DNA of 64,000 bases from Sphingomonas sp. Leaf407 (GCF_001425385.1 NZ_LMQO01000002.1:578752-642751); one strand, 5' to 3'; shown: positions 9,733 through 22,016, counted from the first letter of the stretch. The notes: generated from the letters alone by a model not told the origin. Translations and numbers: made by a program.

Positions 9733-11558
9733 GGGGTGTCGAAGAGCGACGCGAGCTGTTCGATCATCGTGCCCGCCAGTTGCTCGGCATCCATGATCGT
9801 GACCGCGCGGCTGTACCACCGCGTCACGTCATGGCCGATGCCGATCGCGACCAGCTCGACCGGCGACTTGCTCTCGATATAGGCGATGACCTGTCGCAGA
9901 TGGCGTTCGAGATAGCTGCCCGAATTGACCGACAGCGTCGAATCGTCGACCGGCGCGCCGTCGCTGATGACCATCAGCACCTTGCGATCCTCCGGCCGCG
10001 CGATCAGCCGGCCGTGCGCCCACAGCAACGCCTCGCCGTCGATATTCTCTTTCAGCAGCCCTTCGCGCATCATCAGTCCCAGCGACTGTTTGGCGCGCCG
10101 CCACGGCTCGTCGGCCTGTTTGTAGACAATGTGGCGCAGGTCGTTGAGCCGGCCGGGCTGCGGCGGGCGGCCGGCGGCGAGCCATGCTTCGCGGCTCTGC
10201 CCGCCCTTCCAAGCGCGGGTGGTGAAGCCGAGGATCTCGACCTTCACCCCGACCCGTTCGAGCGTGCGGGCGAGGATGTCGGCGCTGATCGCGGCGATGC
10301 CGATCGGGCGGCCGCGCATCGACCCCGAATTGTCGATCAACAGCGTGACGACGGTGTCGCGGAAATCGGTGTCGCGCTCGATCTTGTAGCTGAGCGATTG
10401 CGCCGGATTGATGACCACCCGTGCCAGCCGTGCGGCGTCGAGCATTCCTTCTTCCTGATCGAAATCCCACGAGCGCGACTGCTGCGCCATCAACCGCCGC
10501 TGCAGCCGGTTGGCGAGCTTGGTGACGACACCCTGCAACTGCACCAGTTGCTGGTCGAGATAGGCGCGCAGCCGTTCCAGTTCGTCGGCTTCGCAGAGTT
10601 CGGTGGCCGCGACCACTTCGTCGAACTTCGTGGTGAACGGGCGATAGTCGAACTGGGCGTTCAGGTCGGGCACGGGGCGGTTGGGGCGGACCGGCATCAT
10701 GCCGCCCTCGTCCTCGCCGTCGGCCATGTCGTCGCCCTGCGCGTCGTCGTTCTCGGCGCTGTCGTCCGATTCGCCGGTTTCGGTGTCGTCGCCGCTGTCC
10801 TGGCCCCGTGCCTCGACTTGGCCTTCGCCGCCCTGCTGCTCGCCCTCGTCGTCGCCGTCTTCTTCGGGGGTCTGGTCGTCCTCGCCCTCGGCATCGTCGC
10901 CGCCGTCGTCGGCCTGTTCGGGTTCGACCTCGCCCTCGATCAGTTCGAGGTCCTCGAGCAATCGGGTGATGCCGCGCCCGAATGCCGACTGGTCGGCGAT
11001 CAGCGCCGACAGCGTATCGAGCTGCGTGCCCGCGCGCGCCTCGATCCAGTCGCGGATCAGCGCCATGCCCGGTGCCGTCACCGCCGGGGGCAGCCGGCCG
11101 GTCAGCCGTTCGCGCACGACCAGTTGCACCGCAGTCGACAATGGCACCTCGGCGCGTGTCCGTGCGCGCGTGATCGGATCGGAGCGCATCCGCAGGTTGA
11201 GCGCATGGTCGAGATTGTCGGCGATGCCGGCATAGCCGTCCGACCCGAGCGCATCGACCCGCGCCTGTTCGACCGCGTCGAACACCGCGCGCGCCACCGC
11301 ATCGCCGGGCGCGCCGCGCGCGTGGAGCGCGGCGTCGTGATGGCGCATCCTGAGCGCGAAGCCGTCCGCCAGCCCCCGCGCCTCGGCCACCTGATCGGCG
11401 GGCAGCGCGCGGGCGGGCATCGGCACCTTGATATGCTTGCCCGAGGCTACGGGCGCGTCGGCGGTGAACGCCAGCTCGATCTCGGGTTCTTCGGCGATCG
11501 CGCGCGACGTGCCGCGCAACACGTCACGAAACCGGTCGAGCGGGGAGTCCTGTGCCAT
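9729..11558 (-). CDS. cobT: Cobaltochelatase subunit CobT
   Basis: A 609-residue protein of the aerobic cobalamin pathway, in which the CobN-CobS-CobT complex inserts cobalt into hydrogenobyrinate diamide with ATP. Features in order are an N-terminal helical domain, a long acidic linker around residues 225-300 rich in Asp, Glu and Gly, and a C-terminal von Willebrand-like domain with the metal-site motif DNSGSM. I chose the ATG at 11558 ([10 protein letters not shown]), since the extra 12 upstream residues are Pro-rich and atypical. cobS and cobN are not in the window. The stop overlaps the ribbon-helix-helix gene. Some genomes keep CobST-like pairs outside the cobalamin pathway, so the role is likely but not proven. 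Confidence 0.9.
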   Translation of the reverse strand: MAQDSPLDRFRDVLRGTSRAIAEEPEIELAFTADAPVASGKHIKVPMPARALPADQVAEARGLADGFALRMRHHDAALHARGAPGDAVARAVFDAVEQARVDALGSDGYAGIADNLDHALNLRMRSDPITRARTRAEVPLSTAVQLVVRERLTGRLPPAVTAPGMALIRDWIEARAGTQLDTLSALIADQSAFGRGITRLLEDLELIEGEVEPEQADDGGDDAEGEDDQTPEEDGDDEGEQQGGEGQVEARGQDSGDDTETGESDDSAENDDAQGDDMADGEDEGGMMPVRPNRPVPDLNAQFDYRPFTTKFDEVVAATELCEADELERLRAYLDQQLVQLQGVVTKLANRLQRRLMAQQSRSWDFDQEEGMLDAARLARVVINPAQSLSYKIERDTDFRDTVVTLLIDNSGSMRGRPIGIAAISADILARTLERVGVKVEILGFTTRAWKGGQSREAWLAAGRPPQPGRLNDLRHIVYKQADEPWRRAKQSLGLMMREGLLKENIDGEALLWAHGRLIARPEDRKVLMVISDGAPVDDSTLSVNSGSYLERHLRQVIAYIESKSPVELVAIGIGHDVTRWYSRAVTIMDAEQLAGTMIEQLASLFDTP

Positions 11559-11619
11559 GGGGGATGCTTTGGGGATTGGTGGGGGCGAGGGCAAGGGCGG
11601 TCGGCGTCATCCCACAACC

Positions 11620-11719
11620 TTCGTCATTCCCGCGCAGGCGGGAATCCATAAACGCCAACGGTTCAGCAGGAATCGAAACGGCAGCGTGTATGGATTCCCG
11701 CCTGCGCGGGAATGACGAA
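11620..11719. repeat. Palindromic repeat with perfect 31-base arms
   Basis: Arms at 11620-11650 and 11689-11719 are perfect reverse complements, centred on the self-complementary core CCCGCGCAGGCGGGAA. The same left arm, base for base, recurs at 23333-23363, and a variant occurs at 27218-27312. The element separates the end of rsh from cobT. Confidence 0.8.
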
Positions 11720-11728
11720 AGGGGGTGG

Positions 11729-13819
<2,091 letters not shown>

Positions 13820-13880
13820 GGGATGTAGATGGGGCGAGCCGGGCGGGCAATGCAACCGTTTTTGCCCGCCCATCATCCGA

Positions 13881-14180
13881 TCACTTCGCGCGGGCGTTGC
13901 ACTTTTCGAGCTGATCGGCCGCAAAAGCGGTGCCGTTGGCGACGAACGCGGTCAGCGGACCCAGTTGCCGCGCGGTCAACTGGCACATCGCCAGCGGGCT
14001 GCCGGCGGTCTTGCCGGTGGTGCAGACGGTGTCGCCGCAGGTCCAGGGCGTGCTGCGGGTGATGAGGCTGTCGACCGCGGGCGCGGTCGCCGGGGTCGCG
14101 CTATAGCCCTTCGCCGGCTGTGCCGCAGCCGCGAACGGCAGGGCGAGGAGGGCGGCGGCGAACAGGGCGAAGGGCTTCAT
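13881..14180 (-). CDS. Secreted CC_3452-like small protein
   Basis: A 99-residue protein with a signal peptide ending AAAAQ. The mature part has three or four Cys residues (WTCGDTVC, AMCQLTARQLG, EKCNARAK) that could form disulfides. The pattern of WxC-x-x-x-C, then P-x-x-MCxxLA-x-x-LG, then a C-terminal LxxCN resembles the small CC_3452-type proteins of alphaproteobacteria. The function is unknown. It is divergent from the HxlR-type regulator gene and shares its promoter region, so it may be a regulated target. Confidence 0.7.
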   Translation of the reverse strand: MKPFALFAAALLALPFAAAAQPAKGYSATPATAPAVDSLITRSTPWTCGDTVCTTGKTAGSPLAMCQLTARQLGPLTAFVANGTAFAADQLEKCNARAK

Positions 14181-14236
14181 CGAACAGGGCTCCGGTGGCT
14201 TGAATCAGTCGCCATCGGGTAGTGGACATCGTTGTA

Positions 14237-14253
14237 AGTAGCAATATGCTACT
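14237..14253. promoter_or_regulatory. Palindromic operator candidate between divergent genes
   Basis: AGTAGCA at 14237-14243 and TGCTACT at 14247-14253 form a perfect 7-base inverted repeat with a 3-base centre. It stands in the 136-base space between the secreted protein gene and the HxlR-type regulator. Winged-helix dimers of this family bind such sites, so autoregulation is a reasonable guess. Confidence 0.5.
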
Positions 14254-14316
14254 GGTGCTGCATCGCAAGATTCGCGGTGTTTCCTTTCGCCGGGGCGATG
14301 CGCTAGACCGGCGGCC

Positions 14317-14787
14317 ATGACGACGCTTCGAGAGCCGCTGCGCGAACTGGCCAGCCGTTGCAGCCTGCCCGCCGCGCTGGAGGCGATGGGCGAGCGCTGG
14401 TCGCTGCTGATCCTGCGCGCCGCGTTCAACGGGTTGCAGCATTTCGAGGAATTCCAGTCGGAACTGGGCATCGCCCGCAACATCCTCGCCAGCCGGCTGT
14501 CGCGGCTGGTGGGGCATGGCATCCTCGAGCGCTGCACGGTCGAGGCGGATCGCCGCAAGATCGAATATCGCCTGACCGACAAGGGCCATGCGCTGCTGCC
14601 GATGCTGGTGGCGCTGCGCCAATGGGGCGAACGCTGGGAAACCGGCAAGCCCGCCACGCCGGTGCTGGTCGACGCGCGCGACCGGCGACCGGTGGCGGCG
14701 GTCGCCGTGCTGTCCGAGGACGGGCGGGTGCTGGGGCAGGGCGACCTGCTCTGGTCGCTGCCGCAGGACGTCGCGGCGGGGGCATGA
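14317..14787 (+). CDS. HxlR-family winged-helix transcriptional regulator
   Basis: A 156-residue DNA-binding protein. The HxlR signature is clear: CSLPAALEAMGERWSLLILR, FEEFQSELGIARNILASRL, and the wing region RRKIEYRLTDKG. The tail of about 50 residues (TPVLVDARDRRPVAAVAVL) continues past the usual domain and probably carries an effector or dimer role. Proteins of this family sense aldehydes, quinones or other electrophiles, but the Cys residues here (near 15 and 68) are not enough to assign a signal. It is divergent from the gene at 14180 with a palindrome between them. Confidence 0.9.
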   Translation: MTTLREPLRELASRCSLPAALEAMGERWSLLILRAAFNGLQHFEEFQSELGIARNILASRLSRLVGHGILERCTVEADRRKIEYRLTDKGHALLPMLVALRQWGERWETGKPATPVLVDARDRRPVAAVAVLSEDGRVLGQGDLLWSLPQDVAAGA

Positions 14788-14793
14788 GGAAAT

Positions 14794-14819
14794 CTCCCCT
14801 CCCTTGTCAGGGAGGGGAG
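14794..14819. terminator. Hairpin between converging genes
   Basis: A perfect 11-bp stem (CTCCCCTCCCT / AGGGAGGGGAG) with a 4-base loop begins six bases after the HxlR-type regulator gene stop. There is no T tract, so it may be a repeat-derived structure that stops or stabilises transcripts from both sides. Confidence 0.5.
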
Positions 14820-14835
14820 CCGCACGGGGCGACCG

Positions 14836-15321
14836 TTACATCGCCTGCAACATCTCGATATGATGCTGGACGACCGGGGCGGTGGCGGCGGCAACGGTCT
14901 TGAGCGGCGCGGCGCTGCCCTGCTGCGCATAGCCGCTGTGCAGCGCCAGCGCCTGCTGGTGCGCGGTCTGCTGCTGCTGGACGTACAGCCGGTCGCGCGC
15001 CGGGCCGGTCGCGCGGCGCAGGTCGGCGATCATCCGCGCCTGCATCGGCTCCAGCTTCGGCGCGGGCGCGCGGACGCGGGCCTGCATCGCGGCGCGCTTC
15101 ACGTCGGCGGTGCTCTTGGCATGGTCGCGCACCATCATCGTCGCGAAATCGCGGACCTTGGGGTCGCGGGTCGATTGCAGCACGAGCTGGCTCGACTGGC
15201 GCTCGTACATGTCGCTGGCGCCGGCATTGGCGACATACGTGGTGGCATCGGTGGTCTGCGCCATCAGCGGCGCGGCGGCCGCCATGGCCGCGGCGGCGGC
15301 GAACATCGTCAGTCGGGACAT
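14836..15321 (-). CDS. DUF4142 secreted protein
   Basis: A 161-residue periplasmic protein. The signal peptide ends AAAPLMAQ, and the mature helical domain has the DUF4142 pattern: YVANAGASDMYERQSSQLVL, then RDFATMMVRDHAKST, a basic central helix, and a closing helix VVQHHIEMLQAM. Three ATG codons stand in a row at 15327, 15324 and 15321; I took the last because GGAG is then about six bases upstream. The family is ferritin-like in fold and often stress related, but its reaction is unknown. Confidence 0.85.
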   Translation of the reverse strand: MSRLTMFAAAAAMAAAAPLMAQTTDATTYVANAGASDMYERQSSQLVLQSTRDPKVRDFATMMVRDHAKSTADVKRAAMQARVRAPAPKLEPMQARMIADLRRATGPARDRLYVQQQQTAHQQALALHSGYAQQGSAAPLKTVAAATAPVVQHHIEMLQAM

Positions 15322-15442
15322 CATCATCTCCTTCGCGTTCGCGCAACAGCGGAACAGGCCGCCAACGCGCACCATCGGCGGAAGGGGACGGTGGAACGCA
15401 ACTAGCTGATTTATATCAGTACGATTGTTCGGGTCGAACCCG

Positions 15443-15841
15443 TCACACCAATCGGACGAACATCAGCAGCAACCCGACCATCGACGCGAGCCAGACGAGG
15501 CTGCGCAGATAGGGCACGCCGAACAGATAGAGCGGGTGATAGACGATCCGCGCGACCAGCCACAGCAGCGCGCCCGCCGATCCCAGCCCCCCGGTCCGCC
15601 CACTCACCGCCAGCGCGAGCGCGAGCGCGATGAACGCCGGATAAGTTTCCTTGAGATTGTCGAGCGCACGCTGCGCGCGGCCGGCATAGACATTCTTGGG
15701 ATGGGCATCGCCATCGCGTGCGCCCGCGTTCCACCCGACGCCCAGCTCGCGGGTGGCGAGTTGGCCTTGCAACATAATCGCGACGACCAGCAGCACCGTC
15801 GACCACGCAAGCACCAGCAGTTCGGTCGGCAGGTCGGTCAT
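15443..15841 (-). CDS. MAPEG-family membrane protein
   Basis: A 132-residue integral membrane protein with four hydrophobic helices. The loop WNAGARDGDAHPKNVYAGRAQRALDNLKET carries the MAPEG hallmark around RAQRAxxNLxE, which in the eukaryotic members binds glutathione. Bacterial members are poorly characterised. The gene stands alone between repeat elements. Confidence 0.85.
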   Translation of the reverse strand: MTDLPTELLVLAWSTVLLVVAIMLQGQLATRELGVGWNAGARDGDAHPKNVYAGRAQRALDNLKETYPAFIALALALAVSGRTGGLGSAGALLWLVARIVYHPLYLFGVPYLRSLVWLASMVGLLLMFVRLV

Positions 15842-15906
15842 CGTCGGTGCTCCGGTGTGGTTGTGCGCTATAGCGACGGGTGTGGGCGCGGGTTCCATGG
15901 GGGCCG

Positions 15907-16017
15907 CTCCCCTCCCTTGAACAAGGGAGGGGCCGGGGGTGGGTTGGCTCGTTGTCGCACGGTAGCCTTCCCTCGCGGGCCGACCCACCCCCGCCCCCTC
16001 CCTGCCAGGGAGGGGAG
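15907..16017. repeat. Double-hairpin GC-rich palindrome
   Basis: Two local hairpins (CTCCCCTCCCTTG...CAAGGGAGGGG and CCCTCCCTGCCAGGGAGGG) sit inside a larger inverted repeat whose inner arms are GGGGGTGGGT and ACCCACCCCC. The same CTCCCCTCCCTTG word occurs in the hairpin at 14794. The element fills the space between the aminotransferase end and the MAPEG gene. Confidence 0.7.
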
Positions 16018-16023
16018 AAGAAA

Positions 16024-17235
<1,212 letters not shown>

Positions 17236-17312
17236 TCTCGTTCCTTTCGTCATCGCCCTTACGCGAGTAAGCGGCTAATCGGTAGACCTGCACGGCGCCC
17301 GAGGAGAGGAAA

Positions 17313-19040
17313 ATGCCCGACGAGACGAAGTCCGCCGTACCACCGGCGGCGATGACGCTCGAGGAACTGCAACACTGGACGCAGATGCTGGGCCGCGCGC
17401 AGCAGCTGATGCTCGAACAGGGTATCGACCTGATGGAGCGCGCGCCGGTCGGGCCCGATCCGACGGGGATGATCCGGGCGCAGACCGATTTCTGGGCGGA
17501 CACGATGAAGCTGTGGCAGCGCTTCCTCGACCCCGCCGCGCAGCCCGCGCCCGAATCGCCCGAACGCGCCCGCGACCGCCGGTTCAAGGCGAAGCAGTGG
17601 CACGACGATCCGGTCTATGCCTTCATCCGCCAGAGCTATTTCCTCGTCGCCGACCATATGCTCAAGGGCGTCGACGCGATCGACGGCGTCGATCCGAAAC
17701 AAAAGGAGCAGCTCCGCTTCGCCACGCGCGGCCTGATCGATGCGCTCAGCCCGACCAATTTTCCCGCCACCAATCCGCTGGTGATGGAAAAGATCATCGA
17801 GACGCGCGGCGAGAATCTGCTGAAAGGCGTGCAGAACCTGCTGGCCGACATGGCCAAGGGCCAGATGACGCAGAGCGACACCAGCGCGTTCGAACTCGGC
17901 CGCAACGTCGCGATGACGCCGGGCAAGGTCATCCGGCGCACCCCGCTCTACGAACTGATCCATTATGCCCCGACCACCGAAAAGGTGGGGGCGGTGCCGC
18001 TGCTGATCTTCCCGCCGTGGATCAATCGTTTCTACATCCTCGACTTGACGCCCGAGAAGAGCTTCATCCGCTGGGCTGTAGAGCAGGGGTTGTCGGTGTT
18101 CGTCGTGTCGTGGCGCTCGGCCGATGCGTCGATGAAGGACGTGACGTGGGACGATTATGTCGTGCGCGGCCAGATCGACGCGATCGACACCGTGCGCGAG
18201 GTGCTCGACGTCGAATCGGTCCACACGATCGGTTATTGCGTGGCGGGCACCACGCTCGCCGCGACGCTGGCGCTGCTGGAGGCGCGGGGGCAGGCGGCGA
18301 AGGTCGCCACCGCCACCTTCTTCACCGCGCAGGTCGATTTCGCCGATGCCGGCGAATTGTCGCTGTTCGTCGATGACGAGCAGTTGAAGATGATTCGCCA
18401 AGTCGGGAAGGACGGCTATCTCGACGGGCGCTACATGGCGATGACGTTCAACCTGCTGCGCGGGCGCGACCTGATCTGGAACTACGTCACCAACAATTAT
18501 CTGCTCGGCAACGACTATGCGCCGTTCGACCTGCTCCACTGGAACGCCGACGTCACCAACCTGCCCGCGACCTGGCATCTGGGCTATCTGACCGATCTCT
18601 ACCGCGACAACCGGCTGGCGCAGCCCGGATCGATGCGCGTCGACGGCGTGGGCATCGACCTCACGACCGTCAGGACGCCGTCCTATATCCAGGCGGGGCG
18701 CGAGGACCATATCGCCCCGCCCGAAAGCGTGTGGAAGATCACCGACCATTTCGCCGGCCCGCTGCGCTTCGTGCTGGCCGGATCGGGGCATATCGCCGGG
18801 GTAGTGAACCCGCCCTCGGCGCAGAAATACCAGTATTGGACCAACGACCATCCCGCCGCCTCGCTCGCCGAGTTCGTCGCCGGTGCCAGCGAGACGAAGG
18901 GGAGCTGGTGGCCCGACTGGCGCGCGTGGATCCGCGCTGCCGATGGCGCGGAAGTGCCCGCCACCGGCATCCGGGTGCCCGGGGAAGGCAAGCTGCCCGC
19001 GCTGGCCGACGCGCCGGGAGAGTATGTCCGAACCCGTTGA
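17313..19040 (+). CDS. phaC: Class I polyhydroxyalkanoate synthase PhaC
   Basis: The 575-residue product polymerises hydroxyacyl-CoA into PHA at the surface of storage granules. The catalytic nucleophile is Cys309 in the lipase-like box GYCVAG; the partners are the Asp of GREDHIAPP and the His of GSGHIAG. Length and the N-terminal PhaC_N region (FKAKQWHDDPVYAFIRQSY) match class I, which acts alone on short-chain monomers. The phasin gene follows on the same strand, with its own likely regulatory region. phaA and phaB, which make the monomer, are not in the window. Confidence 0.97.
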   Translation: MPDETKSAVPPAAMTLEELQHWTQMLGRAQQLMLEQGIDLMERAPVGPDPTGMIRAQTDFWADTMKLWQRFLDPAAQPAPESPERARDRRFKAKQWHDDPVYAFIRQSYFLVADHMLKGVDAIDGVDPKQKEQLRFATRGLIDALSPTNFPATNPLVMEKIIETRGENLLKGVQNLLADMAKGQMTQSDTSAFELGRNVAMTPGKVIRRTPLYELIHYAPTTEKVGAVPLLIFPPWINRFYILDLTPEKSFIRWAVEQGLSVFVVSWRSADASMKDVTWDDYVVRGQIDAIDTVREVLDVESVHTIGYCVAGTTLAATLALLEARGQAAKVATATFFTAQVDFADAGELSLFVDDEQLKMIRQVGKDGYLDGRYMAMTFNLLRGRDLIWNYVTNNYLLGNDYAPFDLLHWNADVTNLPATWHLGYLTDLYRDNRLAQPGSMRVDGVGIDLTTVRTPSYIQAGREDHIAPPESVWKITDHFAGPLRFVLAGSGHIAGVVNPPSAQKYQYWTNDHPAASLAEFVAGASETKGSWWPDWRAWIRAADGAEVPATGIRVPGEGKLPALADAPGEYVRTR

Positions 19041-19062
19041 TAACGCTACCACAAAATAATTG

Positions 19063-19124
19063 CTGCACCGCACCATATGGCGTCTTGAAAACGTCATGCG
19101 AAGCGCGTAGATGCTGCGGTGCAG
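19063..19124 (+). promoter_or_regulatory. Two PhaR-like sites upstream of the phasin gene
   Basis: CTGC-GGT-GCAG lies at 19114-19124, an exact match to the CTGC-N3-GCAG pattern I recall for PhaR of Paracoccus. CTGC-ACC-GCAC at 19063-19073 is a one-base variant, and together the flanks form an inverted repeat (TTGCTGCACCGCA against TGCGGTGCAGCA). Repression of the phasin gene by PhaR until granules form is the expected role. Confidence 0.5.
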
Positions 19125-19148
19125 CAGCAACATAGTGGAGGATGTCTA

Positions 19149-19967
19149 GTGGCCAGCAGAGGTCCGAAGACCGGCACGCGCAAGCCTGCCAATTCCCGGT
19201 CGAGGCCGGTGACGTCTCAGGCACCCGCCGTGGCTGCCGCACCGGAACCGATCGCGGTCGATGCCGAACCGGTGCAGGCGGCCGTGCCGCCCGTGCCCTT
19301 CGTCGCCGATCCCGCGCCCGCTCCGGTCGAGCTTGAACAAAAGATCGAAGCGGCGATCGCCGAGGTGGTCGAGCATCAGGAACCGGTCGCTCCGACCGTG
19401 ACCGAAACGCCCGCCGAAGCAACGCCCGAAGCAACCCCCGCGGTCGACATCGTCGCCGCCCAAGTCGAGGAAAAGACCATGGACGTCACCAACGAAGCGA
19501 CCGCCGCCACCCAGACCGCCGCCGACAAGGCGCAGGCCTTCACGCAGGACGCGACCGCCAAGGCGCAGGCGATGACCGCCGACTTCAACGAGAAGGCCAA
19601 GGCCGCCATGGAAAAGGGCGCCAAGGGCTTCGAGGAAATGAACGAGATGGCCAAGGGCAACATCGAAGCGATGGTCGAAGCCAGCCGCATCGCCGCCAAG
19701 GGCCTCGAGTCGCTGGGCCAGGAAATGGCCGAATACGGCCGCAAGTCGTTCGAGCACGCGACCTCGACCGCCAAGACGCTGGCCTCGGTCAAGTCGCCGA
19801 CCGAGTTCATGAAGCTGCAGTCGGACTATGTCCGCCAGTCGTTCGACTCGTTCGTCGCCGAAGCGTCGAAGACCACCGAAATGATGATGAAGCTGGCCGG
19901 CGACGCCGCGCAGCCGATCAGCAACCGCGTCGCGGTTGCCGCCGACAAGGTGAAGACCGCCGCGTAA
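19149..19967 (+). CDS. phaP: Phasin, PHA granule-associated protein
   Basis: A 272-residue granule-coat protein. The first 120 residues are Ala, Pro and Glu rich and probably disordered. From about 125 a typical phasin helix bundle follows (TADFNEKAKAAMEKG, MAKGNIEAMVEASRIAAKG, QSDYVRQSFDSFVAEASK). I chose the GTG at 19149, which is preceded by GGAGG, rather than the upstream ATG at 19119. The long N-terminal tail is unusual beside the common short phasins, though sphingomonads often have such forms. It binds the polymer surface and keeps granules apart. Confidence 0.92.
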   Translation: MASRGPKTGTRKPANSRSRPVTSQAPAVAAAPEPIAVDAEPVQAAVPPVPFVADPAPAPVELEQKIEAAIAEVVEHQEPVAPTVTETPAEATPEATPAVDIVAAQVEEKTMDVTNEATAATQTAADKAQAFTQDATAKAQAMTADFNEKAKAAMEKGAKGFEEMNEMAKGNIEAMVEASRIAAKGLESLGQEMAEYGRKSFEHATSTAKTLASVKSPTEFMKLQSDYVRQSFDSFVAEASKTTEMMMKLAGDAAQPISNRVAVAADKVKTAA

Positions 19968-19992
19968 GCGACGGATCTGCCGGATGGCAAGC

Positions 19993-20024
19993 AAGGGGGC
20001 GGTCGCGCGAGCGGCCGCCCCTTT
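19993..20024 (+). terminator. Intrinsic terminator after the phasin gene
   Basis: A 14-bp stem with two wobble pairs (AAGGGGGCGGTCGC against GCGGCCGCCCCTTT), loop GCGA, and a short T end begins 25 bases after the stop codon. Confidence 0.75.
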
Positions 20025-20085
20025 CGCGTGATAGGCCTTTCGCGTGATAGGGATGCGTGATGGCGGTGAATCGGGGGAAGTGGCG

Positions 20086-20922
20086 ATGACGGGCGATGCG
20101 ACCGCGGCGTTGCGATGGCAGGATCTCGGCTTGTCGCCGGTGGCGTTCGATCTGGGGCCGCTGCCGGTCCGTTGGTACGCGCTGGCTTTTCTCGCGACGT
20201 TCCTGCTCGGCGGCTGGTATCTCCGGCGGCTGTTGCGCGAACCCGGCGCGCCGATGCGGCCGGCGCTGGTCGACGACCTGTTCGTCTATGCCGTGGCCGG
20301 TGTGATCCTTGGCGGACGACTGGGCTATGCGACCTTCTATCAGCCGGGGCTATGGGCAGCACCGCTCGAACTGGTGCAGCCATGGCATGGCGGCATGTCG
20401 TTCCACGGCGGGCTGATCGGGCTGCTGATCGGTCTGACGCTGTTCGCGCGGCAACACGGCGTGCCGCTGCTGCGGTTGCTCGACTATGTCGGCTGCGCGA
20501 CGCCGTTCGGGATGATCCTCGTCCGGCTGGCCAATTTCGTGAACGGCGAACTGTGGGGCCGCCCGACGACGCTGCCATGGGGCATGGTGTTTCCGGGCGC
20601 GGGCGACGGCGTGCCGCGCCACCCCAGCCAACTCTACGAAGCGCTGCTCGAAGGCGTCGTGATGTTGCTCCTGCTCGGCTTCCTGTTCTGGCGGACCGGC
20701 GCGCGCCATGTGCCGGGACGGCTGGCCGGCGCGGGCCTCACCTGGTACGCGGTCGCGCGCTTTTCGCTCGAATGGGTTCGCCAGCCCGATCGCGGGCTGG
20801 AACATCTATCGTGGGGCTTGACGATGGGACAGACGCTCAGCGTGCCGATCCTGTTCGGCGGGCTGGCGCTGCTGATCCTGCCGCCCCGGATCGGCACGGT
20901 CCGCCATCCGGCCGGCGCGTGA
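20086..20922 (+). CDS. lgt: Prolipoprotein diacylglyceryl transferase Lgt
   Basis: A 278-residue inner-membrane enzyme that moves diacylglycerol from phosphatidylglycerol to the lipobox Cys of prolipoproteins. Seven hydrophobic segments are present. Key motifs are FHGGLIGLL and the signature around [14 protein letters not shown], followed by [12 protein letters not shown]. The ATG at 20086 follows a GGGGGAAG ribosome site; an open frame begins at 20044. clpS follows after 47 bases. Several lipoproteins in the window (21322, 31541, 33989) would be substrates. Confidence 0.95.
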   Translation: MTGDATAALRWQDLGLSPVAFDLGPLPVRWYALAFLATFLLGGWYLRRLLREPGAPMRPALVDDLFVYAVAGVILGGRLGYATFYQPGLWAAPLELVQPWHGGMSFHGGLIGLLIGLTLFARQHGVPLLRLLDYVGCATPFGMILVRLANFVNGELWGRPTTLPWGMVFPGAGDGVPRHPSQLYEALLEGVVMLLLLGFLFWRTGARHVPGRLAGAGLTWYAVARFSLEWVRQPDRGLEHLSWGLTMGQTLSVPILFGGLALLILPPRIGTVRHPAGA

Positions 20923-20969
20923 CGCACCCCCTTGCCCCAAGGCCGTCCGATGCCATATTTCCGCGTAAC

Positions 20970-21320
20970 ATGTATCGACAACTCAGCCCCCTGATGGCCG
21001 GTGACGACCGCGACCATGACGACGATCGCACGACCGGCCTCGGCGTCGCGACCCAGACCCGCGTCAAGAAGCCCACGCCCTACCGCGTGCTGATGCTGAA
21101 CGACGATTACACGCCGATGGAATTCGTCGTCCTCGTCCTGCAACGCTTCTTCCGCATGACGATGGAGGAGGCGACGCGGGTAATGCTGAGCGTCCACCAG
21201 CGCGGCGTGGGCGTGTGCGGCGTCTTCACCTACGAGGTCGCCGAGACGAAGGTCGCGCAGGTGATGGACTTCGCCAAGCAGAACCAGCACCCGCTGCAAT
21301 GCACGCTGGAGAAGGCATGA
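20970..21320 (+). CDS. clpS: ClpS adaptor protein
   Basis: A 116-residue adaptor that delivers N-degron proteins to ClpAP. The core [22 protein letters not shown] is diagnostic, with the Asn-Asp and hydrophobic pocket residues that bind N-terminal destabilising amino acids; [19 protein letters not shown] completes the domain. The N-terminal 35 residues are acidic and flexible. The ATG at 20994 is an alternative start that gives [10 protein letters not shown], as in many relatives. clpA is not in the window. Confidence 0.95.
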   Translation: MYRQLSPLMAGDDRDHDDDRTTGLGVATQTRVKKPTPYRVLMLNDDYTPMEFVVLVLQRFFRMTMEEATRVMLSVHQRGVGVCGVFTYEVAETKVAQVMDFAKQNQHPLQCTLEKA

Positions 21321-21321
21321 G

Positions 21322-21843
21322 GTGAGGCGCGGCGCGCCGCTCGCCTGCGCGCTGTTGATCGCGGGCTGCTCGACCGAGCCGCCGGCACCGCCACCCCCAA
21401 CCGAGAATCTCGAGACGCTCGCCGAACGGATGGCGGGCAATCGCACGATGCCTTCGGTACGGCCATCGCCCGAACCCGAAACCCCGCTCGACGATCGCGC
21501 CGCCGCCGCGCTTGCGCGCGAGTTCGGCCTGCCGCGCTGCTCCAATATCGCCCGCCTGCGCGACGTGCGCGGGGAGGGCCTGTTCGCCGAAAGCTGGCGC
21601 GTGCGCGGCGACGACGCCTGTTTCGCCGACTGGGCCGCGCGGCAACGGAAATACGGGATGCTCGAACGACTGGTGAAGGGCGAGACGAAGGCGGATCTTG
21701 ACCGCCTGCCATGGCTGTGCGGCGAGGATGGCGCGCATGTCGCGCAATGTTCGAACCAGGGCAGGCGCGTGACGCTGGTGATCGAAAACCCCCGCTTCGC
21801 CCCATTCCTGCTGTTCCGGCGGATCAGCCGCGAGGCGAAGTGA
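21322..21843 (+). CDS. Putative lipoprotein, unknown function
   Basis: A 173-residue protein starting at a GTG that follows the clpS stop by one base. The lipobox LLIAGC gives a lipidated Cys near residue 16. After a Pro-rich linker there is a compact domain with five or six Cys residues (LPRCSN, DDACFADW, LPWLCGED, AQCSNQG) that suggests disulfides and a periplasmic location. I do not recognise the family. It is probably co-transcribed with clpS. Confidence 0.75.
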   Translation: MRRGAPLACALLIAGCSTEPPAPPPPTENLETLAERMAGNRTMPSVRPSPEPETPLDDRAAAALAREFGLPRCSNIARLRDVRGEGLFAESWRVRGDDACFADWAARQRKYGMLERLVKGETKADLDRLPWLCGEDGAHVAQCSNQGRRVTLVIENPRFAPFLLFRRISREAK

Positions 21844-21886
21844 ACCACGCCGGTCGCGCGGAGCGTGTCGCATCGGTCGCTTCGAA

Positions 21887-22003
21887 CTACCACTGATCGT
21901 CGACCGCGCTGCTGGTGTAATATTGCGCGGTCTGGCGCGCCACCTCGGCCGGCGTCTTGCCGCTGGCGGCAAGTGTCCCCCTTGCGCCGGCACCATCAAC
22001 CAT
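21887..22003 (-). CDS. Possible 38-residue protein antisense to the murA leader
   Basis: A short frame encodes [29 protein letters not shown] and ends AVDDQW. The composition from residue 12 on looks protein-like (amphipathic helix, then a polar end), and the frame sits in the 173-base gap before murA. No ribosome site is clear and I do not recognise the sequence. It may equally be a remnant of a gene end. Confidence 0.25.
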   Translation of the reverse strand: MVDGAGARGTLAASGKTPAEVARQTAQYYTSSAVDDQW

Positions 22004-22016
22004 TAGAAGCCACGCG

